In this document: positions 25,392 to 34,662 of the stretch, piece by piece
Layout of the letters: every line of letters begins with the position of its first letter
Numbering within the stretch: the first letter of the stretch is position 1
Assembly: GCF_900170035.1 (NCBI RefSeq)
Contig: NZ_LT828540.1
Location: forward strand, 384,960-448,959
DNA length: 64,000 nucleotides
Direction: 5' to 3'
From: Desulfamplus magnetovallimortis
GTDB taxonomy: Bacteria > Desulfobacterota > Desulfobacteria > Desulfobacterales > Desulfobacteraceae
Program-made: the position numbers and the translations under genes
The notes under the pieces: generated by a model
What the model was told of the DNA's origin: nothing
Database searches by the model: none
Seen by the model: the letters and a program-made list of their open reading frames with translations, nothing else

Positions 25392-25760
25392 CAACGAAGT
25401 TCACTGCTACAAGACTGCCTAATCCTACCAACGGTAGGATTTCCAGGCAATCCGCAATAAATGCCAGCTTTACTGTGCAAAATTACATATCATTGTAATG
25501 ATCAAAGTAACAAAAGTCCTGCCATGAAGTCTTAGTTCAATCCATTCTCATTCCAGAGTACCTACATACCATAATAACTTTTTGCGTGCATTTTAATTGA
25601 GTTCATGCTAATTTCACACATTTTTAATAAAAAAAGGGCATCGTTCATATGAACCAAAAAGTACTTTACACTTTTTTGTGAGAAATTCTTGTCACTCAGA
25701 GTATTCTCTCCGGAAAGTGTAAACTGGGAAATGAACATGCCAAAAAAGACAAGGATACGC
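25392..25760. other. Intergenic, with inverted R4-type MITE
   Basis: No gene seen. 25405-25460 has a hairpin (AATCCTACCAACGGTAGGATT) that may end the toxin transcript. 25636-25740 is an inverted short R4-family MITE ending in AAATGAACATGCC just before the start of the next gene. Confidence 0.5.
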
Positions 25761-27194
25761 ATGAAAGGCACCAGGCATTTTTTCCGGCTCCTCTTACTTA
25801 TAATAGCTCTTCTCACCTTTTTTCAACCAACTGCCGAAAGCGCAGCAAGACAGGTGAACACAAAGGATCTTGAGTATGTATTACCGGCAGCTTCGGATTT
25901 TGTTAAAAAAATAGATCCATTTCCCTATTATGAGGGCTATGATTTTCCCAACGGCTCCCTTGTTGGCGTTGCCTTTCTATCCATAGAAGTGGTACCCGAA
26001 GAGAGCTGGGGATACAGCTCCCTTATAGAGATACTGACAGGTGTTGATCTGAAGGGGAGAATCACCGGTGTAACCGTTCTTGCCGAATTGGAAAGCCCAA
26101 GATACACAAAGGGTCTTCTGCGGGACGGAAGCTGGTTTCTGACCCAGTTTGAAAACATGACTTCTGAAGATCTTTTTGTACTCCAGTATGATGTTGATGC
26201 AATATCAGGAGCAACAATCACCTCAAGTGCTGTTACCCGGTCAATCAAGACAGGACTTGAACGCATAACTTTTGAGGTTCTTTACAGGGAGCTTCCCCCC
26301 GAAGTCAGACAATACTCATTCTGGTACTATCTTATGTGGCAGATTGATATTCTTCTGCTTTTTTGTATTACTGCTCTTGCATTTCATGCATTTTTTAAAC
26401 GGGAAGAATGGCTGCGTTATACAACTCTTGGAATGGTCTTTGCTTATATCGGAATTCTCAAGGGAGGAGGACTATCCCTGATTGATGTTTTAAGACTCTT
26501 CTCTTTCCGGATGCCCCTTTTCCTGAATAATCTCTACTGGTACTCTCTTGTTTTTATAGCAATAGGTGTCACTCTCTTTGCAGGTAGATTTTACTGCGGA
26601 TGGCTCTGTCCCTTTGGCGCCTTCACCGAATTTCTGTATCGACTGGTTCCCTTGAAATGGCGCCCTCCGGAAACACTGGATCGTTGCCTTAAACTTGTCA
26701 AATTCATCAACCTGATTATCCTGCTGATACTTGGACTGATACTTTCAAATACAGTCACTGCAATTTATATCACAGGCATTGTTGAACCATTTGCCACATT
26801 TTTCCATCTTGATGGTGATCTTCCTGCCTGGATCTGGTTGATTCTCATGCTCCTGCTTTCATCAGTTGTATCACGTTTTTTTTGTCGGTATTTCTGCCCT
26901 TTGGGGGCATTTTTTGCCGTATTGTCAGCCATTGCAGGATTTTTGAAACTAAAAAGCCTTCATGTCACCCTTTCAGGAAAACATTCACCTGAAAACTGCA
27001 AGGGATGTCGAATGGCTGAAAAACAGTGCCAGATGGGTGCAATACATTATGATGATGATCTAAATCAACCGGAAATTGACGAAAATGAGTGCTTTATGTG
27101 CAATGCATGTACAGCAGTATGCCCTGCAAAATCTTCAGGTTCAACCATTCAGGATTCAGCTTCAACCATTCAAAAAAAGGATATTTTCCAATGA
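25761..27194 (+). CDS. NosR-like flavo-polyferredoxin
   Basis: Membrane protein (about 477 residues) of the NosR/RnfG plus NapH type. A signal/anchor segment (5-25) is followed by a periplasmic FMN-binding domain with the covalent flavin motif Ser-Gly-Ala-Thr-Ile-Thr (about 148-155). Several helices then carry CGWLCPFG (about 278) and CRYFCPLG (about 375), and two ferredoxin sites follow, CKGCRMAEKQC (about 413) and CFMCNACTAVCP (about 444). Such proteins carry electrons from quinol or ferredoxin to periplasmic acceptors. ATG 25761 has AAGGA six bases upstream; ATGs at 25731 and 25737 lie inside a MITE. The stop overlaps the next start (ATGA). It may reduce or oxidise magnetosome cytochromes. 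Confidence 0.75.
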   Translation: MKGTRHFFRLLLLIIALLTFFQPTAESAARQVNTKDLEYVLPAASDFVKKIDPFPYYEGYDFPNGSLVGVAFLSIEVVPEESWGYSSLIEILTGVDLKGRITGVTVLAELESPRYTKGLLRDGSWFLTQFENMTSEDLFVLQYDVDAISGATITSSAVTRSIKTGLERITFEVLYRELPPEVRQYSFWYYLMWQIDILLLFCITALAFHAFFKREEWLRYTTLGMVFAYIGILKGGGLSLIDVLRLFSFRMPLFLNNLYWYSLVFIAIGVTLFAGRFYCGWLCPFGAFTEFLYRLVPLKWRPPETLDRCLKLVKFINLIILLILGLILSNTVTAIYITGIVEPFATFFHLDGDLPAWIWLILMLLLSSVVSRFFCRYFCPLGAFFAVLSAIAGFLKLKSLHVTLSGKHSPENCKGCRMAEKQCQMGAIHYDDDLNQPEIDENECFMCNACTAVCPAKSSGSTIQDSASTIQKKDIFQ

Positions 27195-27994
27195 TGAGTG
27201 ACAATATAAAAAAATACGGTTTGCCAGCGCTTTTGATTATCTCTCTTTTTTTCAACGCATTTGCTGCTCTGATGCTACTGCAAAACTCAACTTCCACTGC
27301 ATCAGCCCTCCAGGGTGATGAAGCTGAAAAGATTCCGCTTGACTACGAAAACTTCAAGGCCGGGTGGGGAAATGCATGGATAGGAGCCAGCATAAGTGAT
27401 GTAACGCCTGCCCAGGCGGCCAAAGCTCTTCTTGACAGACCTGAAGGGGCTTATGTAAACAGTGTGACCAATAACTCACCGGCACAAAAGGCCGATATCA
27501 GGCCAGGAAACATTCTTCTTTCTTTTAACGGTAGAAAAATAAGAAATGCCTTGCAGTTCCAGAACGATCTTGCAGGAAGCGAGATAGGTGTTGAAATATA
27601 TCTGTGCGTATCAAAAGATGATTACAGGGAAACTGTCTATATTCTTCCCGAAAAACGCCCACTCTCCCTGCCCCCAGTCATGAAATCCTATCCATACCTT
27701 GGAGTGACAGTAGATGATGTTTCCGAAGGATCAAATGAAGAAGAGCATCTTGAAGATGCTGAAAAAGAGGGAGGCGTTCTTGTGGAGTATGTCATACCAG
27801 GATCTCCGGCAGAACAGGCAGGGCTTTTGCAGGGAGATATCATAATGTCATTCAACTCCAGAAAGACAAGAACCCTTCGGGAATTTCTCTCCGATCTTGC
27901 AGGATGTGAACCAGGTCAAACTGTCCGCATGTGCATCATAAGAGAGGAGATCCGGAAGACTCTATTTGTCACCCTCACACGAAGCGTTATATAA
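27191..27994 (+). CDS. Membrane-anchored double-PDZ protein
   Basis: Protein of 267 residues: anchor helix (about 8-30), PDZ 1 (about 60-155) and PDZ 2 (about 165-265), each with the Gly-Leu/Asp-Ile-x-Pro/Gly-Gly-Asp/Asn-Ile carboxylate-loop region (Ala-Asp-Ile-Arg-Pro-Gly-Asn-Ile and Gly-Leu-Leu-Gln-Gly-Asp-Ile). No protease or heme domain. It resembles the PDZ half of MamE standing alone, like the gene at 30574. Coupled to the NosR-like gene by a four-base overlap, so the two products probably work together. Confidence 0.7.
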   Translation: MMSDNIKKYGLPALLIISLFFNAFAALMLLQNSTSTASALQGDEAEKIPLDYENFKAGWGNAWIGASISDVTPAQAAKALLDRPEGAYVNSVTNNSPAQKADIRPGNILLSFNGRKIRNALQFQNDLAGSEIGVEIYLCVSKDDYRETVYILPEKRPLSLPPVMKSYPYLGVTVDDVSEGSNEEEHLEDAEKEGGVLVEYVIPGSPAEQAGLLQGDIIMSFNSRKTRTLREFLSDLAGCEPGQTVRMCIIREEIRKTLFVTLTRSVI

Positions 27995-28211
27995 CGTACA
28001 TGGCGGATAGCCGCCACAATCGAAGAGATGAAAGTCGTTTTAAAAACAGCTATTTATTGAGACTTTCATATAAAACACTGTCTGAATCAAGATGTCCAAG
28101 ATTAACAGGATAAGTCAGGATTATCTATCCTGAACATCTTTTTTATCCTGGTTATCTTGATTCAGACAAATTCAGTAACTGGAAAAAAGCAATAAGATGT
28201 CGACTTTAAGT
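27991..28211 (+). repeat. R1 repeat followed by truncated R3
   Basis: 27991-28074 is an R1 copy nearly identical to 29947-30040 (GTACATGGCGGATAGCCGCC). 28078-28211 is an R3 copy lacking its left end, ending in AATAAGATGTCGACTTTAAG. Confidence 0.7.
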
Positions 28212-28291
28212 AACCATTGTCTAATCAAATCTTCATGCCCGACCCAGGCCACCCCCGACTATGAAAACCAAATGCGCTTTCACGGTAAATG

Positions 28292-29173
28292 TTATATTTC
28301 ACATTCGCACTCATCTTTTTCCGGAGAATATTCCCCTGATGCCTCAGATTCAAGGCGCCTTTTCCGTTCAATGAAATGCTTTCTGTAAATCATGAATGCC
28401 GCCTCATTGGAACTTTGCATCATCTCATAATTGGAGTGGGCACTTACCACAACGGAGAGAACAGGGATTGCCCTGGAAAACAGCTTGAGAAAGAGAGCAA
28501 CCCCAAGCCTTTTAACAGTTCTCTCCATGGCTTTTTTAGTGACAAGATCAGTATAGTGACCAACATGCTGTTCCTGCTCTATTTTTCTCAGATAACATAT
28601 CTCTTTGAGCACCTCTCTTTTAACATCAATCCCACCAAGAGCAACAATGATGATCCTCAGCATTATCTCTTTTTCAAGGGGTTCATCAGGATCAAAACCA
28701 TAACAAAATGCAATATTTTGTATCATGTTGAACATTCTCACAAGCATAGCCGAAAGATCCACAGGAGCTGCAAACTCACCTGTCATACCGGCAATTCCCC
28801 CCTGAATTGCAGCACTTGCGCCATGGATCTTCTGATATCTGTAATTACATTCATCAAGGGGCTTAAGGCAGCAGCTCTGCAACTCTGAGAGATCATCAAG
28901 AATAATACCGCATTTTTCAAGACGTTTTATAAAGCGACTTCTGGACAGAGTTATTTCAGAAACGCGATAGAGTGATTCAACCACACCTGCAACAGCTTTT
29001 TCCAGCCTTTCAAACTTTTTTTTCCCTATTTTTTTTACAAGATAACGTGCAGGGGCTGTAATATTATCACCCACCTTTGTAAAATAATCAGCTCTTTTAC
29101 GCTCCCAGGCTACTATCTCTTTGTACGCCAGAATCTCATATTTTTTGCACTCATAAATCTCGAAATCATCCAT
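28292..29173 (-). CDS. EcsC-family protein
   Basis: Protein of 293 residues on the minus strand resembling EcsC: N-terminal Trp-Glu-Arg-Lys-Arg region, a central stretch Gly-Gly-Ile-Ala-Gly-Met-Thr-Gly-Glu-Phe-Ala with Pro-Val-Asp-Leu, then a predicted amphipathic/hydrophobic part near 225-255. EcsC is a peripheral membrane protein whose role is poorly known. I start at the ATG whose A is at 29173, after GGGAGAGGG; a Met ten codons upstream is possible. It opposes the mam genes and may be unrelated to magnetosomes. Confidence 0.65.
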   Translation of the reverse strand: MDDFEIYECKKYEILAYKEIVAWERKRADYFTKVGDNITAPARYLVKKIGKKKFERLEKAVAGVVESLYRVSEITLSRSRFIKRLEKCGIILDDLSELQSCCLKPLDECNYRYQKIHGASAAIQGGIAGMTGEFAAPVDLSAMLVRMFNMIQNIAFCYGFDPDEPLEKEIMLRIIIVALGGIDVKREVLKEICYLRKIEQEQHVGHYTDLVTKKAMERTVKRLGVALFLKLFSRAIPVLSVVVSAHSNYEMMQSSNEAAFMIYRKHFIERKRRLESEASGEYSPEKDECECEI

Positions 29174-29758
29174 GCGCCCTCTCCCTTTCATCTGATGTGT
29201 CATACCACATTGTACTACAATATACTACAATGTATCTCAATACCACATTGTACCATTTATATATTTTAGAAGCTGATATATGGTACGACTGAAATAAAAA
29301 TTGTTCAACAAATTTAACACTTAGAGTATCAATAAAAGCTAAAGGATATAGAATAAAATTTAATATAAGGCTGACAATGATATAAATAATAATTATCGCA
29401 ATGGCGGCACAGTTTTTACAATTAACTAAAATACTAAATAAATTCAAACCTTTATATCTTACAAAAACTGCTGACATGAATATGAATAAAGCAAATACCC
29501 ATTTTTTTGAGTTGACAACAATAACAGTAACAGATAAGTTGTTTTAAAGTCTGCTTAAGTTTTAGGAAAATAGTTCTCTTTTCAAAAAAGCAGACACTCT
29601 AAACAGGAACATAAGGTCAAAACCAGACCAACTTAAAATTCCAAAAATACATACAAATGTACACATAAAAAACAGCAACAATTTAAAATTGATTATGATT
29701 TGTAAATTTTATTTTGTAGCTATATTTAGCTCACTTTTTAAATTGGGAAATATGGCAG
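29174..29758. other. Intergenic, AT-rich
   Basis: No supported gene. The minus-strand ORF at 29166-29477 has hydrophobic runs but no family and overlaps the EcsC start, so I leave it out. 29205-29260 holds short repeats of CACATTGTACTACAA type. Confidence 0.35.
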
Positions 29759-29959
29759 ATGTTGACATTTTTATTATTACTGATACTTGCAGTTTTTATC
29801 TACTTTATAGTTCGTCAGCTTACCCGTCAGCGGCTCATTATTCAGGAACTGCGAAAAGAACTTGCAAAATGCAATGCTGAAAACCCCAAGCGAACTATTG
29901 TATAAAATATATGTATATGGCGGCTCTATGTCACTACGAAGGTTTTAAAGTCTTTATAA
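29759..29959 (+). CDS. Small membrane protein with basic helix
   Basis: Possible 66-residue protein: hydrophobic helix (about 3-18, Leu/Ile/Phe-rich) then a charged helix with Gln-Leu-Thr-Arg-Gln-Arg and Glu-Leu-Arg-Lys-Glu-Leu. Its last codons run into the R1 repeat at 29947, suggesting the original end was replaced by the repeat. No good ribosome site. Build is like the small protein at 42694. Confidence 0.35.
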
Positions 29960-30040
29960 CGTACATGGCGGATAGCCGCCACAATCGAAGAGATGAAAGT
30001 CGTTTTAAAAACAGCCACTTACTGAGACTTTCATATAAAA
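29947..30040 (+). repeat. R1 palindromic repeat
   Basis: Near-identical to 27991-28074: AAGTCTTTATAACGTACATG, a GGCGGATAGCCGCC hairpin core, ATGAAAGTCG, then GAGACTTTCATATAAAA. Confidence 0.75.
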
Positions 30041-30573
30041 CTCAGTTCATTATTGATACTTTTATAAAAATTTCTTGGCGGACAGCGCCACAAAGGATTT
30101 GATCTGAATGGCTGTTTTTTGTATTAACCAGCATAATATTTCACTTAAAAACAAAATCACATCCTCCTTGAATTATCCCACCACATTATGCCACAAAGTG
30201 TCTATTATGATGCTTCTCTGCCACATTGCAATGAGCAGATTGCGTTTCACCCCCCCAACTTTTCGCAAAAACTGTATTATAAGCCTCAACGCCTTTAACG
30301 CCTTTAACGCCTTTCTGTTAAAAATAATTATAGGCAATCTACCTTCAATATTTCCTGAACCTCCTAAAATAGCAGAAGAGTCCCAGGATTATTGCAGCCA
30401 CGAACAAACAGCGCTGATATCTACACAGAAACGATTCGTCCCCTTCCACACATATACACATATTGAAATTAACGGGAATGAGAAAGAGGACGAAGCCCGC
30501 CACATACATACATACATACATACATACATACATACACAATATAAGTTTACAAAAATAATAAAGGAAAGAAATT
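30041..30573. other. Intergenic with tetranucleotide microsatellite
   Basis: No credible gene. 30300-30320 has three CGCCTTTAA units. 30503-30535 is an uninterrupted CATA repeat of about eight units, about 40 bases before the next start. A long ORF across it (30108-30584) has no family and repeats only because of the microsatellite. Confidence 0.5.
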
Positions 30574-31638
30574 ATGAAGGGTGAAGTCAAACTATGCCCA
30601 AAAAATTTTCAGGTTTGGGTAGCTTTTTTGATGGGAATGGTCGTTATTGTTATTGCCATTGTCGTTTTTGACAAGGCATCCAACGGCAGGCTGGGACTGG
30701 ATAACCGCCTTTTGAGTGAGGAGGTTGTGGATCAAAGGATCGGGGGACTTCCCCAGGATACAGACACATTACTCACAAGCGGAGGAGATGATGCCTCAGC
30801 ATGGCTTGGTGTTGAAGTTACCAATATCAATGACAAAATGGCCCAGCAACTTGGCCTGGATATTTCTGAGGGTGTTATTGTCAACCGCATCATTCCAGGT
30901 TCTCCGGCAGAAAAAGCAGGTCTGCTGCCAGGTGATATTATATATGAATTTGACCGAAGGGATGTTGAAGATGTTGAAGATTTGGTGAAACTGCTTGACA
31001 GATCTGAGCCTGATGAGAGGGTTCGCTTGGTGCTCATAAGGGATACTGAGAGAATTGTAATATATGTAGAACTTGAAGAGGCAGTTGCGGTGCAGAGCCA
31101 AAGCGCTGACAAAATCATCGGAAATACCATGTCAGTTTCAGGTACAGTACTCCCTGATGATCAGGAGTGGGGTGTTGTGCTATCTGAAGTTACAGACCCC
31201 TTGAGAAAACAGTTTGATATCCCTGAAGATATGAACGGCGTCCTTGTCATGATGGTACTCCAGGGAAGTGCGGCTGCAAGAGCTGGCGTTCTCAAAGGAG
31301 ATCTTATCCGTCAAGTGAACCAGACCCCAGTTAACAGCCTGACTGATTTCTTTCAATCCATGCAAAATACGGGCAGCACAGTAATTTTATACATATACCG
31401 TGATGATTCCGCTCTGCTGCTCCAGATGACAGCACAGATCTCTGATTCATATCAGATGCAGCCATACATCAGTGTGGCTCAGGAAGGCATAGGCATGAAC
31501 CGTCCGCTCTATGTCCCGGGATATGACCAGACACAGAGCGGAGATCCGGATGATAAAACAAGCTCATTAACTGACACCTCACCACTTTCCAATACAACAC
31601 AGACCCAGAAAACCGTCACCAACAGCTCTTTTTTATGA
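30574..31638 (+). CDS. Membrane-anchored double-PDZ protein, set 2
   Basis: Protein of 354 residues: anchor helix (about 10-32), PDZ 1 (about 70-165) and PDZ 2 (about 190-285), then a Ser/Thr/Pro-rich tail. Both PDZ domains have the Gly-x-x-Pro/Lys-Gly-Asp-Ile/Leu-Ile loop (Gly-Leu-Leu-Pro-Gly-Asp-Ile and Val-Leu-Lys-Gly-Asp-Leu-Ile). Of MamE/MamP parts it has only the PDZ domains. AAGGA precedes ATG 30574. It is 67 bases upstream of the protease-like gene at 31706, so protease and PDZ, usually one chain in MamE, are split into neighbours here. Confidence 0.7.
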   Translation: MKGEVKLCPKNFQVWVAFLMGMVVIVIAIVVFDKASNGRLGLDNRLLSEEVVDQRIGGLPQDTDTLLTSGGDDASAWLGVEVTNINDKMAQQLGLDISEGVIVNRIIPGSPAEKAGLLPGDIIYEFDRRDVEDVEDLVKLLDRSEPDERVRLVLIRDTERIVIYVELEEAVAVQSQSADKIIGNTMSVSGTVLPDDQEWGVVLSEVTDPLRKQFDIPEDMNGVLVMMVLQGSAAARAGVLKGDLIRQVNQTPVNSLTDFFQSMQNTGSTVILYIYRDDSALLLQMTAQISDSYQMQPYISVAQEGIGMNRPLYVPGYDQTQSGDPDDKTSSLTDTSPLSNTTQTQKTVTNSSFL

Positions 31639-31705
31639 GTTGCCTGATTCAGGCATTTAGTTTAATGCCCTGATTAAAGGGAACATTGAACCTCAGGAGG
31701 AAAAA

Positions 31706-32635
31706 GTGTATCGCTTTAAAGAATTCATAACCAATTACCTGACCGGGCTGCTGTCGGTTCTGCTGGTACTAAATCTTGTTATCATCATTTTCAGTTCCAT
31801 GGGCCTTGGACTGGATCAACTCCGTCAGATTCAGACCTATTTTGTGACAATTCTCAACGATCCTGCACATTACCTTTCCCGTGATGGTGATATAGGACAG
31901 ATCACAAGAAGAACAACAAGCAGCACAACCAAAGTAGCAGGTCTGATAGCAAGCCCCAACATTGAACTTGTATCCAGCAGCGAAACCTTTGCTTCAGCCG
32001 TGGCAAGGGCAAGAACATCTGTTGTCAATATTTCGTGTGAACGCATAACTGAAACCACTGACAGCTCAACCTTGAAATTTGATGACCCAGCCCAGGATCT
32101 TGTCAATTTCGGAGGTATTGGATCTGGTATCATAATCAGCCCCAAAGGGTATATTCTAACCTGTTATCATATTATTGCCCAGGCATCCAACATAGTTGTG
32201 ACCCCATTTGGAAGTGTAATAAAGCGCTATCCAGCCCAGGTGGTTGCCGTTGATCAGGGCCTTAATCTTGCTATTCTGAAAATATATCCTGCTGCTCCCT
32301 TGATAGCGGCAACCCTTGGAGATTCAGGCTCAATGGAGGTTGCAGACTCTGTTCTTGCAATCGGAAACCCGTTCGGCCTTGAGCAGAGTGTCACACACGG
32401 CATAATAAGTGATACAAAGCGAGATCTGATGATACAGGGGAACATCATAAAGAACATGATACAGACAGATGTCCCCATCAACAGAGGTTCAAGCGGAGGC
32501 CCGCTTATCAATACCAATGGTGAGGTGATCGGAATCAATATGGCCATTTACTCCCCCACAGGTGTTTATATTGGTGTCAGCTTTGCACTGCCGCTCAACC
32601 AGGCAAAACTACTGCTGGCAAGAAATATTCAGTAA
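31706..32635 (+). CDS. MamO-like partly degenerate HtrA protease, set 2
   Basis: Membrane-anchored trypsin/HtrA-fold protein (309 residues): helix at about 10-32 and one protease domain. His155 (Tyr-His-Ile-Ile) and Ser263 (Gly-Ser-Ser-Gly-Gly-Pro) are present but the triad Asp is Asn187 (Leu-Asn-Leu-Ala-Ile-Leu), so activity should be low or absent. Start is GTG at 31706, six bases after AGGAGG. It precedes the LapA/CDF pair. With the intact protease at 41410, set 2 has the same active/inactive pairing as set 1, and I take this one as the MamO counterpart. Confidence 0.65.
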   Translation: MYRFKEFITNYLTGLLSVLLVLNLVIIIFSSMGLGLDQLRQIQTYFVTILNDPAHYLSRDGDIGQITRRTTSSTTKVAGLIASPNIELVSSSETFASAVARARTSVVNISCERITETTDSSTLKFDDPAQDLVNFGGIGSGIIISPKGYILTCYHIIAQASNIVVTPFGSVIKRYPAQVVAVDQGLNLAILKIYPAAPLIAATLGDSGSMEVADSVLAIGNPFGLEQSVTHGIISDTKRDLMIQGNIIKNMIQTDVPINRGSSGGPLINTNGEVIGINMAIYSPTGVYIGVSFALPLNQAKLLLARNIQ

Positions 32636-32650
32636 ACGGGCATGATTGTA

Positions 32651-32939
32651 TTCTCAAAGTCGATACATATGATCTTGTAAGCCTTGTCAACACTGTCTGA
32701 ATAAGATTACCAAAATTAACAAGATAAGGCAGGATTATCTATCCTGAGCATCCTATCCATCCTGGTTATCCTGGTTCAGACAACTGCAATAACTTATGAA
32801 AAAGCAATAAAATGTCGATTTTGAGTGTATATCAATCAGCCCTAAATATGAAAATGGCAATTATTTTCACGGTAAACGATCATGGCTGGAACTCAGCCAC
32901 CCCCGAATATGGAAATTTGTATCTATTTCCATGGTAAAA
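32651..32939 (+). repeat. R3 element followed by R5 repeat
   Basis: 32651-32826 is a near-full R3 (TTCTCAAAGTCGAT... to ...AATGTCGATTTTGAGTG). 32829-32939 matches R5 (TATCAATCA..CCC..AATATGAAAATG, TTTTCACGGTAAAC, ATATGGAAATTTGTATCTA), also found at 34429-34556 and in part at 28232-28305 and 57925-57990. Confidence 0.7.
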
Positions 32940-32959
32940 TACAACTTGTGGAATATTAT

Positions 32960-33220
32960 ATGAAAATTACATTAAAGATACTTGGCGTAATAACTGGCTT
33001 AATACTGATAGGTTCGCTGATGGTCATGAATGCACAGCCCGTAAAGGTGGATCTTGTTTTTGTGGATGGAGAGGTTGCATGCTTCCTGATTATAATTGCG
33101 TCATTCCTTACAGGATACTTAAGCTGCCTTGTCTATCTATGGCTCAAGAGAAGCCTTATGACAGACAGAAAAAAAACACACTCCATTTCAAGACATGATG
33201 ACATTTTCGGCGACATTTAA
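32960..33220 (+). CDS. LapA-domain protein, MamL-like, set 2
   Basis: Protein of about 86 residues with two helices (about 5-22 and 38-62) and a basic tail (Leu-Lys-Arg-Ser...Arg-Lys-Lys), the LapA/MamL pattern. As in set 1 (17358) it immediately precedes a CDF gene. ATG 32960 starts just before helix 1; the upstream in-frame ATG (32882) would translate an R5 repeat. Expected role: membrane deformation during vesicle formation, by analogy with MamL. Confidence 0.5.
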   Translation: MKITLKILGVITGLILIGSLMVMNAQPVKVDLVFVDGEVACFLIIIASFLTGYLSCLVYLWLKRSLMTDRKKTHSISRHDDIFGDI

Positions 33221-33240
33221 ACAGGAGAATTTTTTCAACT

Positions 33241-34188
33241 ATGGAACCTGACCCCATAACAGACCCCTGGATTGACGAATCACCTGAAAATGGTCTGCAA
33301 GGAAACCATAAGTCCATACGTCCTGTTAAAAAGAACATCCAGCAGATTTACTGGACAGCATTCTGGGCAAACCTGGGACTTGCATGTTTCAAGATCACTA
33401 TCGGAATGCTTGGCTACAGCAGGCTTTTGATTATAGATGGCCTGAACTCAGCGGCAAACGCCATTGTAATAACCCTAATACTTTTCGGAATTCACATGAG
33501 TCAGCCCCACTCCGTATCGGAAAAATATCCCAACGGCATGGGCAAGGCACAGTATATATTTACACTGGTGATAGGTTTTCTAATTGCAGCGGGTGCGGCA
33601 GGCATTCTTGAGATCGCCATACGTTCATTTTTTTCTCCAATCAGTATGGAACCTGTCGATGTCGGCATTGCTGTTGCCCTGATTTCAATTATCGGCAACA
33701 TACTTATTCGTCACCATCTGAAAGCTTCAGGCTCATTCTATGAAAAAAACGAGCTTCACACAATTGCAAGGCTCCAGTCACTGAATATTGCTTCTTCACT
33801 TGTAGTTGGAAATGCACTGCTTATATCCGGTCTAACCGGATGGTATGTTGCGGAACATCTCGGCAGTATCAGTATTTCCCTGATTGTGCTGTGGCTCAGT
33901 ATCCGAATCATCAAGCAATCACTTGATGGGGTAATGGACAGAAGCTGCGGAGGAGAGATTGAATCACGGCTAACTGAAATTGCAGCATCTGTTGAGGAAG
34001 TTATGGAGGTAAAATACCTCAGAACCCGCAGAGCAGGCCAGGTGATGATGGTGGATCTTCAACTATGTCTCAATGGAGATATTTCCGTAAGGCAGGCAGA
34101 CGCCATAGTGTTCCAGGTAGAAGGCAAACTATCAAAAGAGCTGATGGATTTATCCCACGTTATTACAATTGACCGAAGGCCGGTTTAA
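33241..34188 (+). CDS. Degenerate MamM-like CDF protein, set 2
   Basis: CDF-fold protein (315 residues) with the usual six helices and cytoplasmic domain. An N-terminal extension of about 35 residues has no Cys pair. Metal-site residues are altered: helix 2 reads Asp-Gly-Leu-Asn-Ser-Ala-Ala-Asn instead of Asp-x-x-His-Ser-x-x-Asp, and helix 5 has Leu-Gln-Ser-Leu-Asn in place of Asn-Arg-Ala-Asp. It probably cannot transport metal as MamB does and may be a structural partner, as MamM is for MamB stability. Cytoplasmic part has Arg-Thr-Arg-Arg-Ala-Gly-Gln like MamM. Placed after the MamL-like gene, as mamM is. Confidence 0.65.
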   Translation: MEPDPITDPWIDESPENGLQGNHKSIRPVKKNIQQIYWTAFWANLGLACFKITIGMLGYSRLLIIDGLNSAANAIVITLILFGIHMSQPHSVSEKYPNGMGKAQYIFTLVIGFLIAAGAAGILEIAIRSFFSPISMEPVDVGIAVALISIIGNILIRHHLKASGSFYEKNELHTIARLQSLNIASSLVVGNALLISGLTGWYVAEHLGSISISLIVLWLSIRIIKQSLDGVMDRSCGGEIESRLTEIAASVEEVMEVKYLRTRRAGQVMMVDLQLCLNGDISVRQADAIVFQVEGKLSKELMDLSHVITIDRRPV

Positions 34189-34221
34189 ACCATATTGGCG
34201 TATAGACAAGGCATGCCTTAT

Positions 34222-34556
34222 CTATCTCAAAGTTGACACCTATGATCTTGTAAGCCGTGTCAACACTGTCTGAATCAGGATTCCCAAGATTAACAAGATA
34301 AGGCTGGATGATCTATCCTGAGCATCTTATCCATCCTGGTTATCCCGGTTCAAACAACCGCAATAACTTCTGAAAAAGCAATAAGATGTTGATTTTTACT
34401 ATCTATACTGTGCCACACCAGCTATTAAACGGGCATGATTGCGTATCAATCACCCCCAAATATAAAAATGATAGTCATTTTCATGGTAAACGGTCATGGC
34501 TGCCATCCAGCCTCCCTCGAATATGGAAATTTGTATCTATTTCCACGGTAAAAGAA
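34222..34556 (+). repeat. R3 and R5 repeats
   Basis: 34222-34401 is R3 (TATCTCAAAGTTGACACC to AAGATGTTGATTTTTACT). 34429-34556 is R5 (GGCATGATTGCGTATCAATC to TCTATTTCCACGGTAAAA). The gap 34189-34662 holds nothing else. Confidence 0.7.
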
Positions 34557-34662
34557 TGGAACATAAAACCTATTGAGTTGCCCCTGTTATGAAAAAGATG
34601 ATCCATAAAATATAGAACAAATAAAGCAGATGTTTAATTTTTAATTTTTCAAGGAGAGTATT

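Noticed and set aside
29166-29477. 103-residue minus-strand ORF with hydrophobic runs
   Set aside because: Overlaps the EcsC start, AT-rich, no ribosome site or family; cannot support it.
30108-30584. 158-residue ORF
   Set aside because: Crosses a microsatellite, has no family pattern and overlaps the next real start; composition looks random.
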